In this document: in pieces, positions 36,301 to 47,534 of the stretch
Layout of the letters: every line of letters starts with the position of its first letter
Position numbering within the stretch: the stretch's first letter is position 1
Assembly (NCBI GenBank): GCA_021234155.1
Contig: JAJEKV010000051.1
Location: forward strand, 4,344,698-4,408,697
Source: Isoetes taiwanensis
Lineage: Eukaryota; Streptophyta; Lycopodiopsida; Isoetales; Isoetaceae
Length of the DNA: 64,000 nucleotides
Direction of reading: 5' to 3'
Position numbers and translations under genes: made by a program
The notes under the pieces: generated by a model
What the model saw: only the letters and a program-made list of their open reading frames with translations
Told to the model about the DNA's origin: nothing
Database searches by the model: none

Positions 36301-36901
36301 TTACACGTTTTTATTGCAAAAATATGCAATTTGTGATTCTAAACAATTCATAGCTATCTTGTGAAAATTAATGGATTTTAATTAGTAATGCTCGCTTTAA
36401 TAGCATGCATGATTTTGCTGAAATTGATTTGTTGGATGAAGAAAAAGTATATGTGTTGTCTGTTGTTGTTGTAGACATAGTAAAGTAGAAACATATGTGG
36501 TTTGTTTGATGTTTATAGGATAGGTTACATGTTGATGGATGCAGCAAAACAAATTTGTCGTGTCAAATAACAATATGTCTTTAATCATGCAGGTACACAA
36601 CGAAGTTCTTAACTATTGAGCTAGATGATTATTGATACACCATAACATAAGCTATAATAACACTTAATAAATCATTTGTGATTGCAAGGGCCATATTGTC
36701 ATCCATGTTTCTTGAAGACAATGAATCTATCTTCAAACCATTCCATTATTCATTTAGATGAATTAAAAAAACATTACTAGTTTTATTAAACTAGTAATAA
36801 TTTTAGTTTGTGTTTGAAATGGTCCTATAAACTACAACTAGTTTTAACAAACCACTATCTTATTATTAGCTGATATAAATAACCATGTTGTAAACCACTA
36901 T
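33025..36901. repeat. Four tandem units of about 970 bp
   Basis: Units start at TGGACGACCAT: 33025-33993, 33994-34960, 34961-35930, 35931-36901 (969, 967, 970, 971 bp). Units are nearly identical, with unit 2 carrying a changed segment just after its start and a few small indels shared by neighbours. Each unit encodes the same minus-strand 84-85 residue frame (SDGWKCYKCTSALEDKG) and a second 67-residue frame. The array ends at a junction near 36901 (TTCAAGTTGACAAACC). Confidence 0.95.
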
Positions 36902-37029
36902 TCAAGTTGACAAACCACTATAGCATGTGGTTTTCTGCTATCAAATAAATTCTTGTACAAAAAACCATGTCCATCATAGTTTTTAGATTATCTAATACCA
37001 TTTTATTATGGTAGTTCATTTTTGGGTGC

Positions 37030-38410
37030 CTTGTGTTACAACATCTAGCCAATGGAAAAACGCAGGACCTGGATGGAATGCAGGCAGAGCTGCTCAAATG
37101 GGTGGGACCATCCATAGTATCGGTACTAGCCACCATGGTCAACGGGGCATTACAGGATGGTTTTCTCCCGCAAAGGACCATTAGCAGAGTTATCCCCATA
37201 TACGAGGTAGGTGATCCAAACTGCTCAGCCAATTATCAAATCATAAAGTTCAGCTCGATATTTGTGAAAGTGTTGGCCGGGTTTCTCAAGCAGCAGTTGA
37301 CAATATGGATAGGGGCAGCAGGCGTGCGGGCTCTCGCACATGCAGGGTTCAGGCTGGGCACTCAACTCTTGATCATATCTTCACACTGCAGACCCTGGTT
37401 GAGGACAACAGGGACCATCAGCAAGATCTCTATTGCTGCTTTGTGGACTTCACAAAGGCTTTTGACACAGTGCCTGAGGAAAAACTATTGGTAAGATTGC
37501 AACAGCTGGGGGTCCCCGTAGACCTACAAAATGTTGTGTACAGACTGTAAGAGACATGCTTATGCTGGTTGCAGCATAGAGGCCAGCCATTCAATAGCAA
37601 TATCGGGTCCATCAGGGATGCCCTCTTTCTTCTACATTGTTTGAACTATACATTGATCAGTTGGAGAGATGGCTTGCTGAAAATGGGGGCGACAGAGCTC
37701 ATCTCTTGCACCATATTGTCAGGTAGCTAACATATGCTCATGATTTGGACCTCCCGACTTAGACTTCGGTAGACATGCAGTGCCATCTCGATGCCATGGA
37801 CACATTTTGCCAAGCGACTGATGTGCGTGTCAATTTGGCCAAGATTAAGGTGGTCCTCACATCGCATCAGCCAAGGGCTCCCTCCTTCAGCTATCGCATG
37901 CAAAGTGTGGAAGTGGCACCCGCATGTAAATACTTAGGAGTGGAGTTCCCCTCTGCTATGCACTGGGAACTACTAGCCACTACATCTACAGGCAACAACG
38001 GGCTGAAAGGGGCTTTATGCAATACAAAACAACAGTCATAGAGTGGAGCTATATGATTGGGGCCATCGGCCGCACCTCTTCAAGGTATTGGTGGAGCCTA
38101 TCCTTTTGTACGGGGTCAATGTCTAGGGCCCCATGGCCTCCTTCGCTATCTGAAATGACTTGGAGCAAGTGCAGAAAGCCTCATTGACTCGAGCACTAGG
38201 GGTGAAGTCCACGGTGCCATAATCCTATTGCAAGAGACAAGATTCTTGCCCCTTCAGAGGGCGGCCCTTAATCATCACATTGTCTACTTTCAGAAAAAGC
38301 GAGCTTAGTGGCTCGCCAGATATGCAGGAGCACAGGTGCATACAAGTACAAAAAGAAGCAGACCGCTATAGCTCGAGGCAATACCTAGATGCTTGCTTCC
38401 TCCACAAGCT
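37030..38410 (+). pseudogene. LINE reverse transcriptase remnant
   Basis: Reads DGMQAELLKW, SRVIPIYEVGDPNCSANY, then after a frame change GHSTLDHIFTLQTLVEDNRD and CCFVDFTKAFDTVPEEKLL, which is the first catalytic Asp block. The second catalytic block is YAHDLDL near 37728 where active LINEs have Y-A-D-D, so a catalytic Asp is lost. Later pieces (CKYLGVEF; LVEPILLYGV) are the C-terminal part. Stops and frameshifts throughout. The endonuclease part is absent here; a separate endonuclease relic lies at 10.4-11.2 kb. Confidence 0.8.
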
Positions 38411-39260
38411 CTGGGATGCATAGTACCTTAAAGGCATGCACTTGTGTGGTGCCAAGAGAGGTTTATCCATGAAATAACTTCAATTGCCTCATATGTCAGT
38501 TGCTCCAATTCTAGTATGCAAGCCTTTGGATGTTATATTAATACTAAGCCCATAGAAACAAAGATGATGAATTTTTCACTTGTTGACTTCTTCCAAGCAA
38601 AAATTTGGAGTAAAGGATAATCAATAGCAAGTACATGTAGAGTAAGATTCAAATGAGATGCCCGAGGTCGAGATGCTCCATGTTTGCAGTAAAAAAAGTC
38701 CATATCCATATGCAATGACTTGTGTTTGTGCCCTCGTCTCCTCAATCCTTCTTAGTTACTTGGCCAGAAGAGAAATCTCCTTAGCAAGGGCAAGAGCTTT
38801 CTTTTCACTAGCATTTCTCGATCACTGATGTATGCTATAGCTTTTCTCCAGAACTCCTCGTGACCAAAACTCTCATATTACGACAAAAAACTTTTCCTGA
38901 ACAAACCTCGCCCGTTTGGAGCCCGCCAATCAACTTCCGCCCACACACCACGGATCCCAGATCCCCCTCGTTGATCAATATGATGCTGCTCCCATCCGGT
39001 GTTTCTACACACCACAGATGGTTGATCTTTCTCAGCTGATTTCCCCTGAGTTAATAATCGTCCACCTGCACAGTAGGCCCAATTCGACCACCAGAAGACA
39101 TGACCTTCTCTGTGATCACCACCGCAGGTTCATGCTGCCAAATCGGAAGCTACTATCAAGTCTCAATCCAATCAGATGTCTCTAGCTATAGAACCAGCCA
39201 CGGGGGGTTCACCTTTATCACATGAGCATATGCCACCTGCGTGCTTAAGGTGAGAAGAGA
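38411..39260. other. No assignable gene
   Basis: No coding or element signature recognised between the LINE relic and the Gypsy 3' region. Confidence 0.35.
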
Positions 39261-40104
39261 CACCCCTATATACGTACGCAAAAGTGTTGGAAAAAACCCC
39301 TTCCGTGGATAAAACACACTAGAATGTCAGTAAGAGGGGGATTTAAACCCCTAGTATACGTACGAAAACGTCGAGAAAAAACCCCCTTCCATACACTCAC
39401 TAGGTTTATACGGGTCTTCTGTGTGAATCCCCCATGGAACCAGCTTCTTTCTCCAAACCCAATTCCGGCAGCCCCCCAGATGAATTCATTCTCCAGGCTT
39501 TATAATGTAGCCTCCGGAGTTCACCACAGTCTTCTTTAGTCCAAATTCGACCTGCCAAGCCTTAGATTTGATCCGAATTGCAGCTTTCACCCACGACTCT
39601 CAGATCTGCCATTCCGGGTCTGATACAGATTCGTCCGGCTGTTCAATAACATGTTTTTTTCCCATCAAACCATTTAATGCCACGTGTCCATATAACCATT
39701 ATATTTTAACATAGCTAACTTTTATTCTTTTATATTAATGTTTCAACCCCTAGTGCTAACATTCATACTACTAACATTAACGAATAACGTTAACCATACA
39801 TTAATATAAATGACAGATCTCGCAAGCTCTTCTTCCGCACTAATATTATTCGATAATATTAGTGCCCCTAGCGACCCATTATCCATCCCTATCAACCATT
39901 GTCTCTTATTCCGCATTCCGTCACCATAGACTGATTACAGCCAACATGGCCCATTAATCACAACTGTCTGGCAATTGCAACTAACATTAACCCCATGCTC
40001 ATGGACATCCGTCAAGGGTCCGATTCCGGCTATACCCTTGGGAGCACCTGTAACATTCCTCCCCCTCCTTTTGGACCTTGTCCTCAAGGTTGATCTTTTA
40101 GACG

Positions 40105-40479
40105 AGGGAACTGCTACACAAATTCCTCCGTCTCCCAGGTGGCATCCTCAGGAGACTGGTCCTGCCACTGAACCAGATGTTCTACCACATCCCTATTGCG
40201 CAGCCGCCGAACTCTTTTATCCAAAAGACATTCTGGCATTACAGAGGAGTTTAAGACAATTGGTACACTTCGCGGACTAACCACATTAGAGGTATCCAGT
40301 ATAGCTCTTTTCAGCTGACTTACGTGAAACACAGAATCGATTCCTATTTCCTGCAGTAAGTTCAACTCGTACGCTGTTTTCTCGATCCTTTTAGTAATCT
40401 TAAAAGGTCCAGCATACCGCAGAGTAAGTTTGGGCACCCGACCTTTAGTCAAAGGCCACAAACTGTTCATTCTTAACAA
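40105..40479 (-). pseudogene. Gypsy integrase C-terminus and chromodomain
   Basis: Continues the polyprotein in another frame: RYAGPFKITKRIEKTAYELN, FHVSQLKRAI, then a chromodomain LRNRDVVEHLVQWQDQSPED with ATWETEEFV. Chromodomains at this position mark the chromovirus branch of Ty3/Gypsy and are thought to guide insertion to particular chromatin. Confidence 0.9.
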
Positions 40480-40496
40480 GGAAGGATAAACAACCC

Positions 40497-41501
40497 TTAG
40501 GAAAATATAATCACCTTTCGCATAAAAGATATCACATCTATGATGATTAGCGGACGCTTACTTGCATTGCTGCAAGATTGCATCCATATCATGGAGCATA
40601 TGTACTGCAACTTCGGTTCGGAGGTATTTATGTATACTGAATAAGACCTTGGATTTTGACCCATCATAGCCACAAAGGCAGTCATCCGAATTCCCGTATG
40701 ATGGCTATTATTGTAGGCAAACTCTAGATAGGGTAGATAATCTTCCCACCTGGATTGCTTCTCATGGACAAAGCTTCGCAACATATCCTCTAGGATCATA
40801 TTTATGCGCTCGGTTTGCCCGTCCGTCTGTGGATGATTTCCACTACTCATGTACAATCGGATCCTCAATCCTTTCATGAGATCTCTCCAGAAGTGACCCG
40901 TGAACTTAGTATCCCGATCACTTACAATGGACAAGGGAAGTCCGAAAGTTGGAAATATGTGTTGCATATAGGCAACTACTACGTCATGTCCCCTAGCCTC
41001 CCCTTTTAATGCTATGAACTTAGCATACTTGGTTAACAGATCCACTACCACCAAAATTTGAATATGTTGCCTAGCAATTCTAGGTAATGCGACTATAAAG
41101 TCTATACTCACGCTCTCCCAGCGTTCATTTGGTATAGGGAAGGGTTGTAATAATCCCAGGGCTTTCCCATGATCCGTCTTCACAGCTTGACACACCAAGT
41201 AGTGACTTACCAAGTCCTTGACTTGATCTTGCAACTCTGGCCAGTAGTAGAACCTTTTAACCAATTCATACGTTTTCCATTCACCTCCATGCCCAGCTTG
41301 TGGAGTATCATGATGCTCATGCAGAATTAACTCCCTAAGATTTCCACTCGAAGGAACATAAATCCTTCCTTTGTAAAAATAAAAATAGTCCTGTGCTTTG
41401 GGGCACGTGACTAACACCAGCCCCCCGTAACCCAGCCTCATGCCCGGGAACACCAACAACCTAATGCCCCCTCGCATGACGAGCTTTTTTGGGAAGACCA
41501 A
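40497..41501 (-). pseudogene. Gypsy integrase
   Basis: A long open frame (about 330 codons) with the zinc finger HHDTPQAGHGGEWKTYELVK and the DDE core: Asp in VVVDLLTKYAKF, Asp in SIVSDRDTKFTGHFW, Glu in HPQTDGQTERINMILED. In the zinc finger the first Cys of the usual C-x2-C is Tyr (YLVCQAVK). Near the 3' end a stop and a frame change separate it from the chromodomain. Confidence 0.9.
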
Positions 41502-41639
41502 GTGGTTGGACCATCACGAAAATGGCCCAAGCAGATGGCAAGGATAAGGGAGAAGCCTCTTCCACGAGGAAGGATGCATGGACGAAGGCCCAATCAATAA
41601 GGCCGGCCTGACAGACTGTTGATAGTTGTTTAGGCCCCA

Positions 41640-42285
41640 CGGTAAATTAGACATTGACAGATACTTTGAAACATCTCGTGGCGAGAATTGAAGGTAACAA
41701 TATCGAAATTACATGCTTCACAGAAGAGGTGCAGTCCTCAATGCCCCACGTGCTAAAAGGCAATTGGAGACCCGCACCCAGCAAATGGAAGATGACATCT
41801 AGTTCGCAACACTTCGAGAGGCAGTAGGACAAGAAGGATCTTGCCAACCTACGTGCTCGCACGGAATTGTCCATCATCATGGAAGCCATAACACAGGATA
41901 GGCAATGGGCCGAGCAGGAGACGATAGCAACCATCTCTCGCCTTCGAAAAGAAGTTGAGAAGGCTACCAGCATGGCAAGAGGTGTCCAGGCGACCTTTGT
42001 GGAGAGCCAGTCACAGCTGAAAGCCCTTCAGAGTAAGATCGACTCATGGGAAGTGCCCTCATCAGCAGTGAACCCTGCCCTGAACACCTTCTCGTTGGAA
42101 CTCGAGCACAACTCGCTGCTCGAGACCAGGCGGTGCAGAAGCTGCAGGCGGCTATCATGAGCAAGGCAATGGCCTCCATGCAGAGGCTCATGAACAACTG
42201 CAACGATGCATGCATGAATTGTCAAGGCAACAACAATTCTCGAGGGAGTCATTTATGTAATAAGGGATATACCACCTGTGTTCAT
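41640..42285 (+). pseudogene. Frameshifted coiled-coil protein relic, family unknown
   Basis: Plus-strand frames at 41764-42060 (ISRLRKEVEKATSMARGVQA, SQSQLKALQSKID) and 42091-42250 (AQLAARDQAVQKLQAAIMSK, then NNCNDACMNCQGN) are strongly helical and look like one protein broken by a frameshift near 42050 and at least one stop at 41803. The C-x2-C tail could bind metal. It might be a plant gene or the gag-like part of an element. Confidence 0.45.
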
Positions 42286-43379
42286 GTGATTGTAAGAAAA
42301 CCCCTAGAATGTTTGTTTTTAGCTAAAAGTTCCTCACATACAGTGTTTAGATTTCCTTTATTTGCAGCCCCTCTCGGCTTTGAATGTCATATTATCATTT
42401 ATGATCCCCCCCATGTTTGGATTTCATTATATTCGTCGCCCCTGTCGATTTTATACAACATTTCATTATTGAAAAACCCCTCATACACAATTGAATCTGC
42501 CATTAAAAAGTTCCTCTTGTACAATTTTATGTAGCCTTTAATGTTGCATCCATGTTCATACCTTTTTTATGATTGACAACATAGCATACTAATCAAGAAA
42601 ATTGTGATAATTGATGCTAGCTAGGTTACTGTTTTGAATAACCCTATGTAATGTGCAGTCTATAAACTTGCCATGGCTGGGAAAAAATCATGCTTCTGTT
42701 GGATGACAATCATTGGTCACAATATCGAGATGTAAAACTATATCCTAAACTTCTTCTTCATTAATTAAGGAAAAACATACAAATTTATTTGTTAGCCTTC
42801 GAGAATAGGCATGCTAAAGCAAAGCAAAGTTAAAATAGTTATAAAGATCCAAAGTGTTCACTTTTTTTTTCTTGCCTCCAAAAATAGAGAATCCAAGTCT
42901 TCAGTGAGCACGAAAATAAGGAATCTTGAGCTTTCTTGAACAAAATAGGTGTTCTGAGAATATGTAGGTCAATATTATCCAAGTAGATCTTTGATCTTCG
43001 GCACCACCAAAATGATGAGAAAAAAGAGGGGAAAACAAGGCAGGAGTGGGTAAAAGAAAGCTAGGGTGTCTAAAAAAAATGCCCTTACATTATGTATAAT
43101 GTAGGGCATGTAGGCACCCGTTTTTGTTATTTTTTTGAATTTTAGTTAGTTGGGATATGTAATCATTAGGAGTAGCCACGTCAGCAATTCAAAATTATGA
43201 GTGGCAGTGGCAACTAGAACGGACCTTCATTGCAATTTTTCGGAGGGAGATTGCGAAGTGTTTCCTGTTTAGGAAAAAAAATTGCCGCCGTTCCAATTTT
43301 TTGTGTTTGTGAGTGACCAACGAAGTAATTCGACTGTAACTTATTCTTCTTCCTCGAAATCCTTGCCCAAATCCAAGCA
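42286..43379. other. No gene seen; possible promoter region of the next locus
   Basis: AT-rich stretch with A and T runs. A short inverted motif CCTTACATTATG / CATAATGTAGGG-like lies near 43083-43107. Nothing else can be supported. Confidence 0.35.
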
Positions 43380-44642
43380 ATGGACACCTTTGCCTCCCAG
43401 AAGTCACCCAGATTAAACAAGAATTTGAAAATAGTCGATTCTAGCAAGAAAGCCGAAAAAAACAAGAGGAAGGTTCAAGCTTCTGAGGAACCAGGGCCAA
43501 AAAGAAGACTTATTTGTGAAGAACCCGCTGTTGTGGAAGCAAAGCATGTAAGATGTGTCAATGTAGATGAAATTTTTCCAGATTTACAACAGATAATGGA
43601 CGAGCAGTGGGGACCCAAAGACATACGGGGGTTCAAAGAATCTAGCGTGAAGCCAGAGTGGGCCGAGAACTTCTACAAACATTATGAAATTGTTTTTGGT
43701 AAGCGGGAGGTCACAAATCGCCATGTACCTGAGTACTTTGCTCGTGCATTTGCCCTTCAATTGACAGGTAAAAAAGTAGATTGGGATACTTTTAAAGTTT
43801 TGGCCAAAGATTTGGCAAAGGGAGGAGCAAAAGAATCTGCTATTACAGAAGAAATTGGGACCTCTAAATCCACATCCAAGGTTCCTAAATTTCAGCAAGG
43901 ATTTTACCCTAAGGAAGAGCTTGAATTTGCGTAAACTCACATTGCTGCGGCAAGTGTCATGAAGAGTTAATTAGCAAAGACATCCAAGGTTGAAGAACTG
44001 AAAATTCAGCAGCAGTTATTATGTGACAATATAAATAAGATTTCGTGAAGAAAGGATGCACATGAAGAGGACCTAGACATCAATAGTGTTCTCGACGACG
44101 CTAAAGCGTAAAGAGAGACATCAATAGGAGGTTGACCTTTTGATGAGGGATAGAACCAGAAGGAAGAAATGTTGAAGAGAATTCAGAGCCATTGGAGAAA
44201 GCCATTCGGGAAAAGGAGTTATGTGAAAAGAGGATTGCGGAACTTGAGGAGGCTCACAAAGTTCAGTTTGAGTGCTGCAGACGGCTTGATGATATGCATA
44301 AGTACATGATGCATTCCTGCAGCAATTCTCCTTCAGCCCAAAACAAGCTTAGTGACCTCTCCAGCTGAAGCAAAATTCATATCTATGCATGGATGTGTAT
44401 TTTGTAGTAATGGCTTTGCTAATAATGAACCTATCCTAGTTGCTCCATGCGAGCATTCATTTCATATCTTCTGTTTCTCATATTCTATTTCTGCTGGACT
44501 ATCCTGCCCAAGAGCATGCAAATGGGACGAAAACATTTCAAAGATCTTGGGTGTGTACACTGGAGGCAAGCAAGATTTTCATGATTTATGTTTAATTTGT
44601 CGCACCCGTGATTACCGCAATGTAGAATCCATTTACATGTAG
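43380..44642 (+). pseudogene. Basic N-terminal domain, coiled coil and RING-H2-like finger, broken
   Basis: ATG 43380 opens a 184-codon frame, lysine-rich at first (SKKAEKNKRKVQ), then a folded-looking part (WAENFYKHYEIVFGKREVTN, PEYFARAFALQLTGKKVDWD) and stops at 43932. The same frame continues as a coiled coil with several stops (KVEELKIQQQLLCDNINK) and then, after a frame change, KELCEKRIAELEEAHK. At 44352-44642 a Cys/His block C-V-F-C ... CEHSFHIFC ... CPRAC ... C-L-I-C resembles a RING-H2 finger, although the spacing of the last pair is unusual. I cannot name the family. It lies just upstream of the Ulp1-like exons on the same strand, and may be part of that gene or a separate neighbour. 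Confidence 0.5.
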
Positions 44643-45203
44643 AATCCATTTACATGTAGATTGCTTTGCACTTAAGGTTTTGCTACAAAGATGTAGGAGT
44701 GTATTGGTTATTTTATACTTATAGTTCCATGGCTTGCATGTCATACGATATGTGTTTCTTACATACATGTTGTACATTCACGATGTAGGGTCCTAGATGT
44801 AGAACTTAAATACATAAAATTAGGAGTTGTATATCGAGTTTTGTGGCGTAACATTTAGAGGTATTTTATGTAATGTCCGATGTGTACATGTGCATACATT
44901 GAGCACATTCATGTACATTACATGTACATTCCATCTAGATAAATAGTCATTTTACATGTGTATGTACTTAAAGTACTTCAATGTAGATCGATTCTAGTAA
45001 TATGTACCGCTATTGTTCAACGAATAGTTAGAGACCCATTAGTTTGAGACCCGATATCCGACCGTTATGTGATTTATTTTCGAGCTTCAAAGTGCCAAAA
45101 AAACCGAAAGCGTAAATTACACCACGATCGGTAGCTTGTTTTTCAAATTGTTTTGCATTGTGTCAGAGGAAGCAATTTCTTATTCTTGGTTCGGTTTTCA
45201 CAG
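44643..45203. other. Non-coding spacer
   Basis: AT-rich sequence with many TGTA/TACA-rich words (TGTACATG, ACATGTACAT); no coding signal. Confidence 0.4.
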
Positions 45204-46476
45204 TTTTGGAGGTTCCAAAGAAAATTGAGGTGCAAGATGTAGCCGAGGGAAAGAAAGCAGTGATTGAAGGAAAAAGCAAAATCACTATTCCTACGGTGAT
45301 ACAGGTTGAGGAGGCTGGCACTTCAGGTCTGCATGGTGACATTCCAGATTATGACGAGGAACTCGAGAGATTGAGGGAGCAGGCTAAGGCCACATCTTCA
45401 AAAGTAAAGGCAGCAGCAGAAAATGTGACTCCAAAGAAGAAGTCCACGCCTAAAAAGCCACAGAAGAAGACAATTAAAGCAGTAGAAACAGGTAAGAAAG
45501 CATTTTATTTCAGTGTACAGCAGCTGAGAAGTCCATGACATCCTATGTTTACAGGTCCTAATGAAGAGGAATCTTCCGAGCGCCAAGATCTAGAGCAGGA
45601 TACTCTTAAGTTTGTGTCAAATCTTGCTTCTGACATAGTAAAGGAGGCTGAATTTCATGACAATGAGAAATCAGGAGAGGTTGAAGACGAGGATTCTGGA
45701 CCTAATAAGAATCTGAGTGAGGAAACCAAAAAAGAAGGGAAGGAAATGGATACTGACTCCGAGAAAACAGTATCAGCAGAGCATAAGAATGATCTCTATA
45801 GGTAACTTGATCTACATATCTTACATTTTTTTTTACATCTAGTATCCAAGTTAAAAACTTTAAAATAATATGGATAGTAGTAGATGAATGTAGATGATTT
45901 GTGTAAATGTACTGGTCATTGAACCCAGACTGCAGTTCTGAATACAGGCCATATGATGCCTTGCTCAACCGAATGATGAAGCTCAAGAAGGCAAGGATTT
46001 TCCCAGGATCTTTGCCTGAAATGGAGTGTTATTTATTTGAACAAGATGTGTTGGACATGGATGTGGGAAAATTTTCCAACCGGCATGTGGATATGTATGC
46101 CAGGTACTGGACTTTGAACTTATTCATTTGTATATGGAAGTCAAGTTAGTAATTTTATCCTTTTCAACTTGTTATAGGTACCTGCAGCTCTGTGTTCCAG
46201 ATGATAAGAAGGCCGACGTCTGGTTCTTCCCACCGGACAGCTTCATGGAATTTGCAGCATACTGCAAAGCAAGCGAAAACGATAAATCTATGGCAGCCTC
46301 CGAGCGTGAAAGAGATATTGTAAAGGTAGCTCTTACAGGGATAAATTGGCTGAAGTGCAGATGGATCATGATTCCAATGCTATGTAGAGTTACTGAACAT
46401 CACACTTTGGCCATCTTCAACATGGCACTTACTAAGAGTAAGAACACCATCAACATTCAGATCTTCAATTCACACT
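45204..46476 (+). pseudogene. Ulp1-like (C48) cysteine protease, catalytic His half, severed by inversion
   Basis: Exons 45204-45491, 45555-45801, 45936-46103 and 46178 to about 46476, with matching phases at all three introns. The first two exons encode a charged, low-complexity linker (TPKKKSTPKKPQKK; EDEDSGPNKNLSEETKK). Exon three reads YRPYDALLNRMMKLKKARIF. The last holds the protease core: DVWFFPPDSFMEF, LKCRWIMIPMLCRVTEHHTL with the catalytic His in H-H-T-L-A-I-F, and NIQIFNSHS, where the family normally has Asp (D-S-L) and this copy has Asn. At about 46476 the sequence switches to Copia in the opposite strand. The Gln and Cys part is at 14479-15048 on the minus strand. Any transcript would now run antisense into the Copia element. 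Confidence 0.85.
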
Positions 46477-46985
46477 CCATGAATTGGCTAAGTGTAATAA
46501 CATTTTCTGAAAGTTCTGGCCTTGTACAGACCATAAAATGTAGAAGGGAGCCTATTACACTCCTATAGGGCACCCCAATTTTGCTATCCACCTCCTTGCA
46601 CTTTGGAGAACATGTTTCAAAAGATAAGCTAGAATGCACTGTTGGAGTACTTACGTGTCTGGCGGAGTGCATGTTGCACTTTGTTAAGAGAGACTCAACA
46701 GCCTTCCCTTGATGAATGGTGATGGTCTTATGCTCCTGATCTGCAAGAACATGAATATCCAAAAAATATTTCAGTGGCCCTAAGTCAGTCATGTGGAACC
46801 GAGCTGCCAAGGAAGTCTTAGTCTGCTGCATCAGCATGGTGGAATTGGAGGCAAGGATCAAATCATCGACATACAACACAATGATGAGAAATTGGGACCA
46901 AGCTGCTTTACATAGACATTCCAGTCTGCATCACTTCTGTCAAAGCCCAAGTTCGAGAAAAAGCTATGAATGGTCTTATACCATT
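46457..46985 (-). pseudogene. Copia reverse transcriptase C-terminal part
   Basis: After a jump from integrase, the reading NLGFDRSDADWNVYVKQLG, then (one-base frame change) VLYVDDLILASNS with the catalytic Y-V-D-D, FHMTDLGPLKYFLDIHV and YRSVIGSLLHFMVCTRPELS. The frame ends at the inversion breakpoint; translated residues beyond SQFM belong to the antisense of the protease gene. Confidence 0.9.
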
Positions 46986-46989
46986 ATGA

Positions 46990-47414
46990 ATGGTCTGCAA
47001 GAAATCTGAAAATTCAACACTGTTGAACTTTCCACCTTGGTCAGTCCTTATTTCTTTTATCTTCTTATCCTTAAAATTTTCAACCATGGCTTTCCAAATC
47101 TTGAAGTGTTCAAAGACATCTGACTTCTTCTTGAGAAAGTAAACCCAATTCTTTCTCGTATAATCATCAATGATTAATAAAAAATACCTAGATCCTCCTA
47201 TGGACGTGACTCTGGCTGGTCCCCATACATCCATATGAACCAGTTCTAATGGTTGAGAAGCACGTGTCCCCTTCTGCTTATGATAAGGTTTTCGGCTTAG
47301 CTTGGCAAGAGCACATCCTTCACATATACCCGTGGGAGCTTTGACCCTAGGAAGCCCTCTGACAAAGTTTTTCTCTTCCATCTTCTTAAGGAACTGATAG
47401 TTTACATGGCCCAT
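46990..47414 (-). pseudogene. Copia integrase, truncated by internal deletion
   Basis: Contains GHVNYQFLKKMEEKN, the C-x2-C of GICEGCALAKLS, and two catalytic acids: LELVHMDVWGPARV and EIRTDQGGKFNS. It stops after EFSDFLQ. The junction carries ACCATTCATA twice (around 46955-46985), suggesting a deletion between short direct repeats that removed the rest of integrase and the N-terminal reverse transcriptase. Confidence 0.85.
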
Positions 47415-47534
47415 TCTCTCATGCTAGATCTAATTGATATTTGCTGCTGCAGCACTCAAAGCAATAGAGGGACTTTGAGACCACCTGAGTCTATATATAC
47501 CTTCATCCTTATTTCCTTCAGCCAAAACATCTTC

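Larger units (their letters stand above)
39261..41520 (-). mobile_element. Chromovirus-type Gypsy element, 3' part
   Basis: Minus orientation: integrase (from 41501), chromodomain (to about 40114), polypurine tract GGAGGGGGAGGAA at about 40058-40072, then the 3' LTR starting TGTTACAGGTGC at 40055. The distal end of the LTR is not defined because no second copy is present; 39261 is a guess that includes two imperfect copies of a 95-100 bp segment (ACGTACG-containing, 39265-39460). Gag, protease and reverse transcriptase are missing. Confidence 0.8.

Noticed and set aside
33025-36901. CRISPR-like or satellite centromere array
   Set aside because: Only four units of about 970 bp, no short repeat-spacer pattern, and the sequence is clearly eukaryotic; too few units to call a centromeric satellite.
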